Source: an uncultured Clostridia bacterium
GTDB taxonomy: Bacteria > Bacillota > Clostridia > TANB77 > CAG-508
NCBI GenBank assembly: GCA_948896235.1
Contig: CAQUUC010000002.1
Span: 8,432-72,431 of the forward strand
Direction: 5' to 3'
DNA length: 64,000 nt
Both the position numbers and the translations under genes were made by a program. Each line of letters starts with the position of its first letter. The first letter of the stretch is position 1. The notes beneath the pieces are model-generated. The model made no database searches. It was not told the DNA's origin and saw only the letters and a list, made by a program, of their open reading frames with translations. Positions 1 through 10,194 of the stretch are shown here, in pieces.

Positions 1-1753
1 GTGTTGCAATCACCCAAGGATTACCATTTCTATAATGGTCACCTTCAAATCTTTTATAGCCCCCTGTATATGTACGTAAAGTTAAGTTTATTTTTTCTAC
101 TGTATTTACAACCTTTTTTTCTTTACTGGTAAACATATTAAATGGATAAGCTACACCTAATATACTTATATCCATTAATCTATCTTCTACATTTCTTACA
201 AAGGTTTTTGAAGTTTCATCATATAGATTTTCTAGTACATATTTTTTCATTATTTCTAATTGTCTTTGAATTATCCTTTTATGTCTTATTATGCTTTCTT
301 GTTTTAATCTAATTCCTGCACCAGCTGTATCCTTTTCTATCACTTCATATATCTTAAGCATAGCCTCATATGCTCCATATATGCTTGCTATTGAATATAA
401 ACTAACTCCTTCATGCATTTCCCATAAATCATAGCTTACTTCTATCTTATCTAATTTATCTTTATATTCTTCTTCTAATTCCTTTTTTACTATGTCCTCT
501 TCTTCTTTTATATCCATGATTTGTGTTATATATTTTTCTAGAAAATGTATAGCTTTTTCACACATCTTATATGTATCTTTTAAAAACTTTTCATTTTTAG
601 TTTTTTCATAATGATCATATACTCCATATACAACGCTTGCAGTTTCATCTATTTGATACCCCCAACAAGGCGCTAATCTTCCATCTGTGTAAAAACGTTG
701 TTCCCACATTCCAGATTTGCTTTGAGTATTTTTACAAAAATTTTTATAAAATTTTTCTGTCTCTTTTTCCATATTTAAAATGTCTAGTGCTTTTGTAATA
801 AATACAGCATCCCTTGGCCAACAATAAGAATATCTACCACAAGTAGTTAAAGCTTCATCTATTTCTACACTTGCAGCTATGCCTCCAGTTGTATCATTTG
901 TAAGAAGTGGATATAGTAATATTGTTCTTGTATATATGTTTTTTATTTTTCTTTCCCCATCAGTTTTTTCTTTTAATTCTATTGTAGTATGGTCTTTTAC
1001 ATATTTGTTCCAATATCTTTTTGTATTTAAAAGTTCTTTATCAAAATCGATTTTTCTTATTTTATCAACTTCATTTTCTATTTCATCCATTTTGTAGTTC
1101 TCATTATTTTCATTTATCCAGATAAATATTTCAAGAGTTTTTTCTTCGTTTGGTTTTATAACTCCAATATCAAAACTAATGCTTGAATCATGTGACATTC
1201 CTATATAATCTTTATCATTAATTACTCCTGAAGCAATATTATTACTTGTATCATTTATTTGATGACTATATAATTTAGTTTTTTTAGATGCTACTACAAA
1301 TGAATAATCATGTGTATATTGAAGCATTCCTTGTTTTATTACTTTTGCACTTACAAAGTTATTTTCATTTGAAAGCAATTTTGAATGCAATAAGAACTTG
1401 ACATCCAAATCAATACTATTTTCATTAATGAATTCATATTTTTTTACTAATACATTTTCTTTAATTGGAATGAAATCTAACTGTTTAATTTTTAAATTGA
1501 AATAGGTATTTTTAATTTCTGTATTTAATATATTAGTATTTTCAGTATAGTATTGCCTATATTGATTATTAATATCGTCATGTAAATTTACAAGTCCTGA
1601 ATCATTTATCTTAAGCCCTGCATAGAAGTAATCAATAAATTGCTTATAATCTGGTGACTTATAGTATAACCTTAATAATTCACCATTTTTAGTGAAACTT
1701 GCTACCATTTGTTTATTTCCTATTATTGCATCATTATAATACTTTGTTTTCAT
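1..1753 (-). CDS. Glycoside hydrolase family 15 (glucoamylase-like), 3' end cut off
   Basis: Translating the minus strand from ATG at 1753 gives an uninterrupted frame of 584 codons that leaves the window at base 1, so the C-terminus is missing. An AGGAG ribosome site lies about ten bases before the start. The protein has the GH15 layout: an N-terminal beta-rich domain of about 270 residues, then an (alpha/alpha)6 barrel containing CWPRD (near residues 311-315), DLWEMHEG with the likely general acid near residue 445, and GNPWVIAT at the edge. Enzymes of this family release glucose from the ends of alpha-glucans or isomalto-oligosaccharides. No signal peptide is visible, so it is probably cytoplasmic and acts on glycogen or imported oligosaccharides. 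Exact substrate is not deducible. Confidence 0.88.
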   Translation of the reverse strand, partial: MKTKYYNDAIIGNKQMVASFTKNGELLRLYYKSPDYKQFIDYFYAGLKINDSGLVNLHDDINNQYRQYYTENTNILNTEIKNTYFNLKIKQLDFIPIKENVLVKKYEFINENSIDLDVKFLLHSKLLSNENNFVSAKVIKQGMLQYTHDYSFVVASKKTKLYSHQINDTSNNIASGVINDKDYIGMSHDSSISFDIGVIKPNEEKTLEIFIWINENNENYKMDEIENEVDKIRKIDFDKELLNTKRYWNKYVKDHTTIELKEKTDGERKIKNIYTRTILLYPLLTNDTTGGIAASVEIDEALTTCGRYSYCWPRDAVFITKALDILNMEKETEKFYKNFCKNTQSKSGMWEQRFYTDGRLAPCWGYQIDETASVVYGVYDHYEKTKNEKFLKDTYKMCEKAIHFLEKYITQIMDIKEEEDIVKKELEEEYKDKLDKIEVSYDLWEMHEGVSLYSIASIYGAYEAMLKIYEVIEKDTAGAGIRLKQESIIRHKRIIQRQLEIMKKYVLENLYDETSKTFVRNVEDRLMDISILGVAYPFNMFTSKEKKVVNTVEKINLTLRTYTGGYKRFEGDHYRNGNPWVIAT

Positions 1754-2011
1754 TTTACTTATTTCTCCTCTTTATGTTGACTTTATTTTGATTTTATGTT
1801 ATATTATTAATATGAATTGTTCATTTGTTCATAGGATTGTGCAGAAGCATAGAATAATATGCTTAAAGTTGGTGATTAACATTTAAAACATCATCATTTC
1901 CTTGCACAAAAAAACTGAATAAAATAAATAGAAAGTAAAATTTAACATGGAACTAGTTATATCCTTTTTGACTTAGAACCTGTCAAAATTTTGTCAACAG
2001 CTTTCTATTTC

Positions 2012-2039
2012 CCCCCGCTTCTAAGAAGCAGGGGTTTTT
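2012..2039 (+). terminator. GC-rich hairpin with T-run between gh15 and the beta-CASP gene
   Basis: Arms CCCC-GCTTC and GAAGC-GGGG around TAA, followed on the plus strand by TTTTTATTTT. On the minus strand the same hairpin lies just past the beta-CASP stop codon and has an extra U-G pair but no T-run. It therefore looks like a plus-strand terminator without an obvious plus-strand gene, or a 3' stabilising hairpin for the minus-strand gene. Confidence 0.5.
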
Positions 2040-2042
2040 ATT

Positions 2043-3690
2043 TTATCCCTCTAAAATTTTTACTATTTGTGCTTCTAATTCTTTTATTTTTTCATTTATA
2101 GAAGCCACTTCTGCATCTTTTGCTTTTTCTCCGTATTATTTCTTCTTTTATTATTTCTGTCATATCACTAACTTCATCTTTTAGCTTTTGCATTCTTTCT
2201 ATTACTTCTAATCTTACTGGTTTATATCTTGTAGGAAGTTCTACTCTGTTTGTTACTTTTATTTCATCATTTAATTCATAGGTTTCTCCATAATCTGGTA
2301 TTGTTACTGGTATTCCTGTTGTTTCTATTATTTTTTCTTTTAATACCTTTTGAGATTCTTCTTCACCATGTACTAAAAAGATATGTTTTGGTTTTTTTAT
2401 AAAGGAATATACAAAATTTAGTAACCATTCTTGGTCTGCGTGACCTGAATATCCTTCAATATATTCAATTCTTGCATTTACAGATATTTCTTCTCCAAAT
2501 ATTTTTACCTTTTTTTCTCCATTTACAAGTTTACTTCCTAAAGTGCCTGGTGCTTGATATCCAACAAACAATATTGTACTGTTTGGATTCCATAAGTTAT
2601 GTTTTAAATGATGTTTTATACGTCCTACTTCACACATTCCACTTGCAGAAATAATTATTGAAGATTTATTCATTTCATTTAATGCTTTTGATTCATCTGC
2701 AGTTTTTGTAAATTGTAAGCCTGGAAATTCTAGTGGATTATCTCCTTTTTCCATTTCTTCTTTTACATCATCATCAAATAAATCCATATTTTCTCTAAAA
2801 ATCTCAGTTGCAGATATTGCAAGTGGACTATCTACAAAAACTGGTACACTCATTAAGGTTTTATATTTTTTAATAAATTCTTCATCCTCTGTATTTTCCT
2901 TTAATTTATTTAGTTCATATACAATTTCTTGAGTTCTACCTACTGCAAATGAAGGAATTACAACTGTTCCACCTTTATCTAGTGTTTCAGATACTATGTT
3001 TAAAAACATTTCTGCTTTATCATCATTTCTCATATGTAATCTACTTCCATAGGTTGATTCCATTACTAAATAATCTGCCGATTCAATCATTGTTGGTGAT
3101 GCTAAAAGTGGAATATCATTATTTCCTAAGTCTCCTGTAAATACTGCTTTTTCTGTTTTTCCATTTTCAGTTACCCATACTTCTATAATACTTGAACCAA
3201 GCATATGACCTGCATCATTAAATCTTACTTTTATATTTTCATCTATTTCAATTATTTCGTCATATTTTACACCTCTAAATAGCTCTAATGATTTAGTTGC
3301 TTGTTCTGCTGTATATAATGGAGGAAGTTCTTTTTTTCCTTCTCTCTTTCTTTTTTTGTTTCTCCATTCTATTTCCATTTCTTGAATATGTCCACTATCT
3401 GGTAGCATAATAGTACAAAGGTCACAGGTTGCTTTTGTTGCATATATTGGATTTCTATATCCCTCATTATATAGTTTTGGTATTCTTCCTGAATGATCTA
3501 TATGTGCATGAGTTAGTAGCATAAAATCAATACTTGATACCTCAAATAAAAATGGATCTTCATTTTCTTTTTCTTCTGTTGCTTTTCCTTGATACATTCC
3601 ACAGTCTACTAAAAATTTTTTTCCTGCTGCTTCAACTAAGAAGTTTGAACCTGTTACAGTTTTTGCTGCTCCTAAAAATGTTATTTTCAT
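2043..3690 (-). CDS. MBL-fold beta-CASP ribonuclease-like protein; +1 shift at CGG
   Basis: Metallo-beta-lactamase-fold protein of the beta-CASP group, which contains RNA-processing nucleases. The zinc motif HAHIDH is near residues 61-66, and SGMCEVGRIKHH and SGHAD lie in the C-terminal half. I start it at ATG 3690 because AAGGAAGG precedes it; the longer upstream reading overlaps the preceding gene and has no ribosome site. The uninterrupted frame ends in basic nonsense (RRKSKRCRSG). If the C of CGG at 2133 is skipped, it continues instead as GEKAKDAEVASINEKIKELE and stops at 2043, a natural-looking helical tail. Length is then about 548 residues. It may be co-transcribed with the coiled-coil gene 16 bases upstream. 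Confidence 0.82.
2131..2133 (-). other. CGG +1 frameshift site 1 (beta-CASP protein)
   Basis: In-frame ATA-CGG-A. Skipping C gives ATA-GGA and opens a 29-codon acidic/helical C-terminal tail. Without it the tail is short and basic. The glycine is not in a conserved motif, so this is one of the weaker sites. Confidence 0.65.
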
Positions 3691-3706
3691 AGAGTTTCCT
3701 TCCTTT

Positions 3707-5284
3707 CTAATTATTTTTAAATATTCTTGTAAGCTTTCCAAATTTCATTACAATTTTTTTCTTATCAAATGTTGATATATTAATACTTTTTTCAAAAACA
3801 TCTCCATCATATATATTGGCTCTCAAGCTTTCTGCATTTTGTTTTAGTTCAACTCCTACATTTTCTAAAGAAATAATTTTTGTTTTTAAAATATTCATTA
3901 TAATTTCATTGTTTGTATTTTCTTCATTTGTTATAATGTTAAGTACTTTTAAATCATATGCTTTTTTTATTAATAACTTTTCTAAAGTTTCTAGTTCTTC
4001 TTTTAATTGTTTTAAATCTTTTATTTGTTCTGTTTCTGTAATATAAATTAAATTATAATATCTTAGCATATATAATAAATTTACTATTTCTTCTTTTTCT
4101 TTTGCCTTTTCTATTTTCATTTCAAAACATTTTATAAATGCCTTTTGTAATTTTACTAGATATTTAAATTTATTTTTTTCTTGCTTTGTTTCATCTATGT
4201 CTTCTAGTAATTCCAACTGTTTTTCTAAATTATCTTTTGTTTGTATATAATATTTAGGATCTAAAAATTTGTTATTTTCTTCTATTGTTTGGAGTTCTTT
4301 TTTTCTTTCTTTATTTAAAATTTCTGTTAAATGGCTTATACTAAAAATTTTATTGTACATAGCTCTTTTTTCATTTCTTTTTTTATATTCTTCTTCTAAT
4401 AATTTTTTATCATTTAATATTTTATCTATATCATTTATTCTATTTAATGCTTGCTTTTTTATTGTAGATATCTCATTTAACAATAATTCCTTATCTTGTA
4501 GCCTTTCTAATTCTTTTTGTAAAATTTCTTTTTCATCTAGTAAACGTCTTTTTTCTGCTTCATTTTTTCTAGTACAAATGATAATAGAAATTTTATAAAT
4601 TAAATTTAATATCTCCTTTGCATTTTTTTCACCATAAACTTTAGTTAATTTATCTTCTGTAACTTTTATATGGTCAATTATTTCTTCTGTATGAACTAAA
4701 TTTTTTATAAAATCAATTCCTAATAAATATATTAAATTTTGATAAATAAGATTTGTAGTAATCTCTGGTATTTCTCTATTTAATGTGTTCCAATTCCATC
4801 CATTAAAATCACGTAATACCTCTATATTATTAATATTTTCTCCTGTATTTATAAGTGCTGATAAAGCATTTCTGATTAGATTATATTTTTCATCTAAAAA
4901 GATTTGTTTATCATCAACTTTATAAAGAGTATACAAAAGCAAGCTTTCATTTGGATACATTAAATAAATAGTGTTTTCTAATTTATTTACAAAAAATTTA
5001 CTTCCCTTGTCAATTTCTTGTACTTCTTGTTTACCTTCTTCTACAATAATAATTTTTTTGCACTTTTCTTTAATAATTCTTAAAATATCTTCAATATAAA
5101 TCTTCTTATCAGCAACAATTCTTTTAACTGTACTATAATCTTCATAAGCATTTTCTATTTTGTATAACATAGAAAGGAGAAGATTTTTTACATCTACAGA
5201 AAAATCTTTATTTTCAAGTATTTTTTCTAATTGATTATTATAATCTCTAGAATTAAATTTTGAAAATAATTTTTCTGTATTCAT
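3707..5284 (-). CDS. Coiled-coil protein of unknown function
   Basis: A 525-residue protein that I do not recognise. It is rich in Lys, Glu, Ile and Leu. Strong coiled-coil segments lie roughly at residues 245-330 and 340-470, and a more globular N-terminal part contains short beta-like stretches (KKIIIVEEGKQ). There is no signal peptide, membrane segment or catalytic motif. An SD-like AGGAG lies upstream of the ATG. It sits immediately before the beta-CASP gene (16-base gap) and after ftsK, so it may share an operon with the nuclease. Codon use is native. A structural or scaffold role is possible, but nothing in the sequence fixes it. Confidence 0.7.
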   Translation of the reverse strand: MNTEKLFSKFNSRDYNNQLEKILENKDFSVDVKNLLLSMLYKIENAYEDYSTVKRIVADKKIYIEDILRIIKEKCKKIIIVEEGKQEVQEIDKGSKFFVNKLENTIYLMYPNESLLLYTLYKVDDKQIFLDEKYNLIRNALSALINTGENINNIEVLRDFNGWNWNTLNREIPEITTNLIYQNLIYLLGIDFIKNLVHTEEIIDHIKVTEDKLTKVYGEKNAKEILNLIYKISIIICTRKNEAEKRRLLDEKEILQKELERLQDKELLLNEISTIKKQALNRINDIDKILNDKKLLEEEYKKRNEKRAMYNKIFSISHLTEILNKERKKELQTIEENNKFLDPKYYIQTKDNLEKQLELLEDIDETKQEKNKFKYLVKLQKAFIKCFEMKIEKAKEKEEIVNLLYMLRYYNLIYITETEQIKDLKQLKEELETLEKLLIKKAYDLKVLNIITNEENTNNEIIMNILKTKIISLENVGVELKQNAESLRANIYDGDVFEKSINISTFDKKKIVMKFGKLTRIFKNN

Positions 5285-5395
5285 ACTCTTCTCCTTTCTA
5301 AAAGTGTAGCATTTAAAACTGTTTACTTTCCATTATTCAATTTAAGCAATTCATTTTCATTTAGTAATATATTTACATTATTCAATTTTTATATA

Positions 5396-7795
5396 CTACT
5401 CTTCAGTAGTTGTTTTTGTCATATTAAGTTCTTGCCATCTTTCTTTGGTCATTAGTACCTCTCTAGGTTTGCTACCTTGGTATCCTGAAATAATGCCTCT
5501 TTCTTCCATTTGATCAATAATACGACCAGCACGTGCATATCCAACTTTAAATCTTCTTTGTATAAATGATGTTGATGCTTGTCCTGTTTCTATTACTGTT
5601 TCAATTGCATCATTTAAAAATGGATCTGTATCATCATCACAATCTTCTCTTTCTAATTCTTTATCCGTAGAATTTGCTTTTTCTATTGTTTCTATTATAT
5701 CCTCACTATATTGTACTTCTCCATTGGATTTTAAGAAATCAACTATTTTTTCTACTTCTTTGTCAGATACAAATGCTCCTTGTAATCTTGTAGGTTTTGG
5801 AGCTCCTGATGGATAAAATAGCATATCACCTTTACCTAAAAGTTTCTCTGCACCTACCATATCAAGTATTGTTCTTGAATCTACTTGTGAAGATACCGCA
5901 AATGCAATTCTTGAAGGAATATTTGCTTTAATTATACCTGTGATAACATCTACAGATGGTCTTTGTGTCGCAATAACCAGATGCATTCCTGCCGCTCTTG
6001 CCATTTGTGCCAATCTACAAATAGCATCTTCAACATCTTTTGCTGCTACCATCATAAGATCTGCAAGTTCGTCTATAATTATTACTATTTGTGGTAATTT
6101 TTCAGCTGACCCTTCTTTTTCTATTGCCTCATTATAACCATTAATATCTCTAACTCCCTTAGTTGCAAATAAACTATATCTATTAACCATTTCTTGTACT
6201 GCCCAAGATAATGCTCCTGCAGCTTTTTTAGGGTCTGTTACAACAGGGATAAGTAAGTGTGGTATTCCATTATATACAGATAATTCAACTACTTTAGGAT
6301 CTACCATTAATAGTTTTACTTCACTTGGCTTTGCTTTATATATGATGCTTGTTATTAAAGTATTTATACATACACTTTTTCCAGAGCCTGTCGAACCTGC
6401 GATAAGTACGTGTGGCATCTTTGCAATATCTGTTACTACTTCATTACCCGCAACATCTTTTCCGAGTGCAAATGCTAGTTTTGATTTGTGGTCTACAAAG
6501 CTATTCGTCTGTAATATATCTCTTAAATGCACCATTTCTGTTTCTGTGTTTGGTACTTCTATTCCTACTGCTTGTTTTCCAGGTATAGGTGCCTCAATAC
6601 GAATAGAAGCTGCTGCAAGATTTAGAGCTATATCATCTGCTAGGTTTGCAATTTTACTTACTCTTACACCTTCTGCTGGTTTTAATTCGTATCTTGTAAT
6701 AGCAGGTCCAACTGATACATTTTCCACCTTAGCTGATACTCCAAAACTATATAAGGTTTTTTGAAGCTTTGTAGCATTGTCTGCTATAGCCTTTTTTCCC
6801 CCTCTTAAGCTTCTTCCTTCACCTTCACTTAATAATTCGATTGGTGGAAACTCATAATGTTCATCTTCCACTGTTAAAGCATGTTCTAATTGTAATACTT
6901 CTTTACTCTTATCTTCTTTTACAGGTTCTTCTGTTTTAAACAAATTTGCTTCTATCTCATTTGGAGATGGTTTCTTTTTATCTTCCATACCTAAAGGAAA
7001 TAAATCATCTTCACTATGGTCATATTTCTTTAATTTTGGTGGTTTATCATTTAAATTTATTGTTATCTGGTCATCATCTAGCGGAATATCAATTGATTCT
7101 TTCCCGTGGACTTTCTTTATCTCTTTTTTGTTCATCTTTTTAGGTTTGTCTTCAACTACATTTTCGTATGTTTCTTCATACTCATCTTCTTCTAATCTTC
7201 TCTGTTTTCTTTCTTCTTTTCTCTCTTCCATACTTTCTACTGCATTTGTAATATATTTTGCAGGATGAATTCCAAACATAAATATTAGCACTAAAATTGC
7301 AACCCCTATTGAAAGAATTATTGCCCCTGTAGTTCCTAACAAATTAACCATTGGTAAACCGAGAATTGCTCCTGCTACTCCACCACCAATGTTTTTTTGT
7401 CCTAATTCATAGCTTTGTTTTAAAATAGATCCAAATTCGGCATTTATATCTATGTTTCCTACTGACAATTGATATACAAACATTATAACTGCAATACACA
7501 TTAGAAATATTCCATATTGTACTAATTTAGGTGATAATGTTTCCTTTTTTTCACAAGCCAAGTTTATTGCAATTGCAAAAGTTCCAATAGGTAGTATATA
7601 TTTCATCCATCCTATAATTCCACCTAGCAATGGACTTAAGGTTTTTCCTATATATCCAGAGCTTGTATATATTAATACTACTAGCAATATACTAATAATA
7701 ATCATAGATACTACTGCTAAATCTATATCTACTCTATTTTGTTTTTTTCTACTATTCTTTTTTGCTCCAGTTTTCTTTCTTTTTGCTTTTGCCAT
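5396..7795 (-). CDS. ftsK: FtsK/SpoIIIE DNA translocase
   Basis: A 799-residue ATP-driven DNA pump that moves chromosome ends through the closing division or sporulation septum. Four hydrophobic segments occupy about residues 25-180, followed by a charged linker to about 300. The motor has Walker A GSTGSGKS near residue 467 and Walker B IVIIIDELADL near 565. The C-terminal winged-helix gamma domain, which reads orienting sequences, spans about 725-785 (STSFIQRRFKVGYARAGRI). Length and order match the family. All CGG trinucleotides in this gene fall in phases 2 or 3 and cause no break. It is transcribed in the same direction as its neighbours; the 3' gap to the coiled-coil gene is about 110 bases. 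Confidence 0.95.
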   Translation of the reverse strand: MAKAKRKKTGAKKNSRKKQNRVDIDLAVVSMIIISILLVVLIYTSSGYIGKTLSPLLGGIIGWMKYILPIGTFAIAINLACEKKETLSPKLVQYGIFLMCIAVIMFVYQLSVGNIDINAEFGSILKQSYELGQKNIGGGVAGAILGLPMVNLLGTTGAIILSIGVAILVLIFMFGIHPAKYITNAVESMEERKEERKQRRLEEDEYEETYENVVEDKPKKMNKKEIKKVHGKESIDIPLDDDQITINLNDKPPKLKKYDHSEDDLFPLGMEDKKKPSPNEIEANLFKTEEPVKEDKSKEVLQLEHALTVEDEHYEFPPIELLSEGEGRSLRGGKKAIADNATKLQKTLYSFGVSAKVENVSVGPAITRYELKPAEGVRVSKIANLADDIALNLAAASIRIEAPIPGKQAVGIEVPNTETEMVHLRDILQTNSFVDHKSKLAFALGKDVAGNEVVTDIAKMPHVLIAGSTGSGKSVCINTLITSIIYKAKPSEVKLLMVDPKVVELSVYNGIPHLLIPVVTDPKKAAGALSWAVQEMVNRYSLFATKGVRDINGYNEAIEKEGSAEKLPQIVIIIDELADLMMVAAKDVEDAICRLAQMARAAGMHLVIATQRPSVDVITGIIKANIPSRIAFAVSSQVDSRTILDMVGAEKLLGKGDMLFYPSGAPKPTRLQGAFVSDKEVEKIVDFLKSNGEVQYSEDIIETIEKANSTDKELEREDCDDDTDPFLNDAIETVIETGQASTSFIQRRFKVGYARAGRIIDQMEERGIISGYQGSKPREVLMTKERWQELNMTKTTTEE

Positions 7796-7815
7796 TTATT
7801 CTTTCTTCCTTTCTT

Positions 7816-7871
7816 AAAAAAAACAGAAATCGGCAGGTCTTACCTACGACCTTTTATTTTTCCGATTTCTG
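7816..7871 (-). terminator. Intrinsic terminator of the rsmD operon
   Basis: Perfect 10-base arms (CAGAAATCGG and CCGATTTCTG, 7824-7833 and 7862-7871) with a 28-base loop that contains a smaller hairpin. On the minus strand a run of eight T follows directly. It lies between the DivIVA-like gene and ftsK. Confidence 0.8.
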
Positions 7872-7880
7872 ACATTAGAT

Positions 7881-8319
7881 TTATTTTAATTCTTTTCTAT
7901 TATTTTGAACTGTTTTTAGAGCATCTTCTAAAACAACTTCGATTTTTTCTAGAAGATTGTCAGCATAATCTTTTGTACCTTTTGATATTTCTCTAGACAT
8001 TTCATTTGCTGTTTCAATTATTTGAGCTTTTTGCTCATATGCTTTTCTTGTAATTTCATGTTCATCTATCATAGATATAATTCTATTTTCTGCTTCTTTT
8101 ACAATATCTTCTGCTTCTTTACCGAGCTTCTGCAAGTATTCTTGCTCTTTCTTCTTTAACCCATTTAGCTTGTTTTAGTTCATCTGGAAGTTTTATTCTT
8201 ATTTCTTTAATAATATCTAAAAAAGCTTCTTTATCTACAATACCTTTACCTGAAAATGGTATTGTTTTGCTTTTTTCTAATTCTTCTTCTAAAGTTTCTA
8301 ATAGTGTAAATATTTCCAT
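7881..8319 (-). CDS. DivIVA-like coiled-coil protein downstream of rsmD; +1 shift at CGG
   Basis: A 145-residue protein split over two frames. The N-terminal part (to RARILAEA) and the C-terminal part (EAEDIVKEAENRI...) together match the small coiled-coil protein that Clostridia often encode beside rsmD and coaD. Its central helix is interrupted exactly at GCT-CGG-TAA. Skipping C gives GCT-GGT-AAA and joins the halves with the heptad pattern intact. The zero-frame codon after CGG is a stop, so without a shift only 66 residues are made. The role is not established; a link to the membrane or cell division is only suggested by the DivIVA resemblance. It lies four bases downstream of rsmD. Confidence 0.82.
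8122..8124 (-). other. CGG +1 frameshift site 2 (DivIVA-like protein)
   Basis: In-frame GCT-CGG-TAA. The zero-frame codon directly after CGG is a stop; +1 reading gives GCT-GGT-AAA-GAA and continues to the natural C-terminus at 7881. Confidence 0.85.
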
Positions 8320-8322
8320 TTT

Positions 8323-8877
8323 TTACCCCTTTCGATTCAAGAATATAAGATTAACTCTTCCATATCTTCTCAAATCATATACCTTAACATTTAGTTTGTT
8401 TAAATTTTCTAATTCTCTTTTTTCATTATCAGTTTCTAAAATAATAATACCATCATCTGCTAATAAATTAAATTCAATAATATATTTAATACTACTTACT
8501 GCGATATCTAAAGCATATGGTGGATCAATAAATATTACCTCGAATTTTTGACCTTGTAATAACTCTAATGTTTTCTTATAATCATTTTTTATAACCTTAG
8601 CCTTTTCTTCTAGATGTGTTTTCCTTATGTTCTTATTAATAATCTGTATCGCCTCATAAGATTTATCACACATTATACAAGCTTTTGCTCCTCTGCTTAA
8701 AGCTTCTATTCCTAGTGCTCCACTTCCCGAAAACAAATCGAGAACATTTGCATCTACTATGTTACATTGTATGATGTTAAATAACGCTTCTTTAACTCTA
8801 TCAAGAGTAGGTCTTGTGTTATTTCCTTCAAGCGTTTCTAAATTAGTTCCTCTCGCAGTTCCACTAATTACTCTCAT
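8323..8877 (-). CDS. rsmD: 16S rRNA (guanine-N2) methyltransferase RsmD
   Basis: A 184-residue SAM-dependent methyltransferase that modifies a guanine (G966 in E. coli numbering) of 16S rRNA. The start matches the family's MRVISGTARG. SAM-binding motif I is DLFSGSGALGIEAL near residues 47-60, and the catalytic DPPYAL lies near residue 118. Length is normal. It precedes the CGG-shifted coiled-coil gene by four bases, so the two are almost certainly co-transcribed and end at the terminator at 7816. Confidence 0.93.
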   Translation of the reverse strand: MRVISGTARGTNLETLEGNNTRPTLDRVKEALFNIIQCNIVDANVLDLFSGSGALGIEALSRGAKACIMCDKSYEAIQIINKNIRKTHLEEKAKVIKNDYKKTLELLQGQKFEVIFIDPPYALDIAVSSIKYIIEFNLLADDGIIILETDNEKRELENLNKLNVKVYDLRRYGRVNLIFLNRKG

Positions 8878-9032
8878 TCTATACCTTCCTATGATATATC
8901 TATTTTATTCTTTTTTTCTAATAAGTCAATAGTAATAATAGAATTGTAATATACATTTAACAAATTTGTAACAGATAATAATTCTATAAAAAAATATAAA
9001 GACACTACTATGTCTTTATATTTTCTTTTGTG

Positions 9033-9482
9033 TTATTCCTTATTAATTTCTTTTAACATTTCTAATTGTGAAATAAGTAAAGATTCCATTTTTGCTTTAT
9101 AAACATCAAATTGTTTTTGTGCATCTTCCAATTCTTTTCTCTTCACCATAATTTCTTGTTCTAATCTTAGCGCTTCACTTTGTGCAGAATTTTTTGCGTC
9201 TATAATAATTTGTTCTGCTTGTTGTTTTGCAACATTTTTTACTTCTTCTGCAGTAGATTGTGCCATAAGTAATGTACTTTGTAAAGTATTCTCTATAGTT
9301 TTGTAATGTGCTATATCTTCATTTAATTGTTCGATTTTTTCTCTAGATTCTGTATTTTCTTTGTACATTTTTTCATAATCAGTAGTTAGTAAATCTAGAA
9401 ATTCATCTACTTCTTCTACATTGTATCCATTAACCATTTGTTTTGAAAATTTCTTATTTTCTATTTCTAGTGGTGTTATCAT
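9033..9482 (-). CDS. divIVA: DivIVA septum/pole protein
   Basis: A 149-residue coiled-coil protein with the DivIVA N-terminal membrane-binding signature (MITPLEIENKKFSKQMVNGY, then VEEVDEFLD). A long coiled coil covers about residues 30-145. DivIVA proteins mark negatively curved membrane at septa and poles and recruit division and sporulation partners. It lies about 115 bases downstream of sepF, the usual Firmicutes order. A modest AT-rich hairpin may lie 3' of it. Confidence 0.92.
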   Translation of the reverse strand: MITPLEIENKKFSKQMVNGYNVEEVDEFLDLLTTDYEKMYKENTESREKIEQLNEDIAHYKTIENTLQSTLLMAQSTAEEVKNVAKQQAEQIIIDAKNSAQSEALRLEQEIMVKRKELEDAQKQFDVYKAKMESLLISQLEMLKEINKE

Positions 9483-9598
9483 AAACTCTCCCCATTTCTT
9501 TTATCGTTTAACAAATTTTTTTATATTTATTAAAAAACGGACGCATAATCATTTAATGGATTTTCTCCAAATAAATTAACATCCGAATTTTATATATT

Positions 9599-10072
9599 CT
9601 AATTGTTTTTTAGCCATGATACTGATAATCTGTTTTTTATTTCTTCTCTTGCCATTTCGTTAGAAATTTCATAATTAGTTGGAGCAATTAGAAATATTGA
9701 ATTAGATATTTTTTGGATATGTCCATCTAATGCGTGAACAGCTCCACTAATAAAATCAACTATTCTTCTTGCAACATCTTTATTTACATATTCAAGATTA
9801 ACTATAACAGATTTTCTTTCTTTTAAATAATTACATATTTCTTCTGATTGTTCAAAAGTAGTTGGTTGAGATATTACCATCCTAATACTTTGACTTTGTG
9901 GCATATTTACAACTTTTGGTTTTCTACCAAATATTTTATTTATTCCTTCTACTTCTTGTTCTTCCTCTTCTTCATAATCATAATCATATGCTTTATCTTC
10001 TAATTCTTCCTCTTCTTCTGCACTTTCCATTCCTAAAAAATCCCAAATTCTATTCATTACAGCTCCTGCCAT
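9599..10072 (-). CDS. sepF: Cell-division protein SepF
   Basis: A 157-residue protein with an acidic, low-complexity linker (residues about 15-45) and the conserved SepF core (VVNMPQ, then ERKSVIVNLE, VARRIVDFISGAVHALDG, and IFLIAP). SepF assembles into rings that bundle FtsZ and tether it to the membrane through an N-terminal amphipathic helix, here MAGAVMNRIWDFLG. A good AGGTTTT-type SD precedes it. It sits between divIVA and an HlyD-like gene. Confidence 0.93.
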   Translation of the reverse strand: MAGAVMNRIWDFLGMESAEEEEELEDKAYDYDYEEEEEQEVEGINKIFGRKPKVVNMPQSQSIRMVISQPTTFEQSEEICNYLKERKSVIVNLEYVNKDVARRIVDFISGAVHALDGHIQKISNSIFLIAPTNYEISNEMAREEIKNRLSVSWLKNN

Positions 10073-10194
10073 TTATAAAACCTCCCCATACTTCTCCTTG
10101 GTATTCGTTAATAGTATCTTACTTTTTATAGTAAAAGTCAATACCTTTTTATATTGTAATTTATTTTTAATAGCTTTGTAATATTTTTGTAACA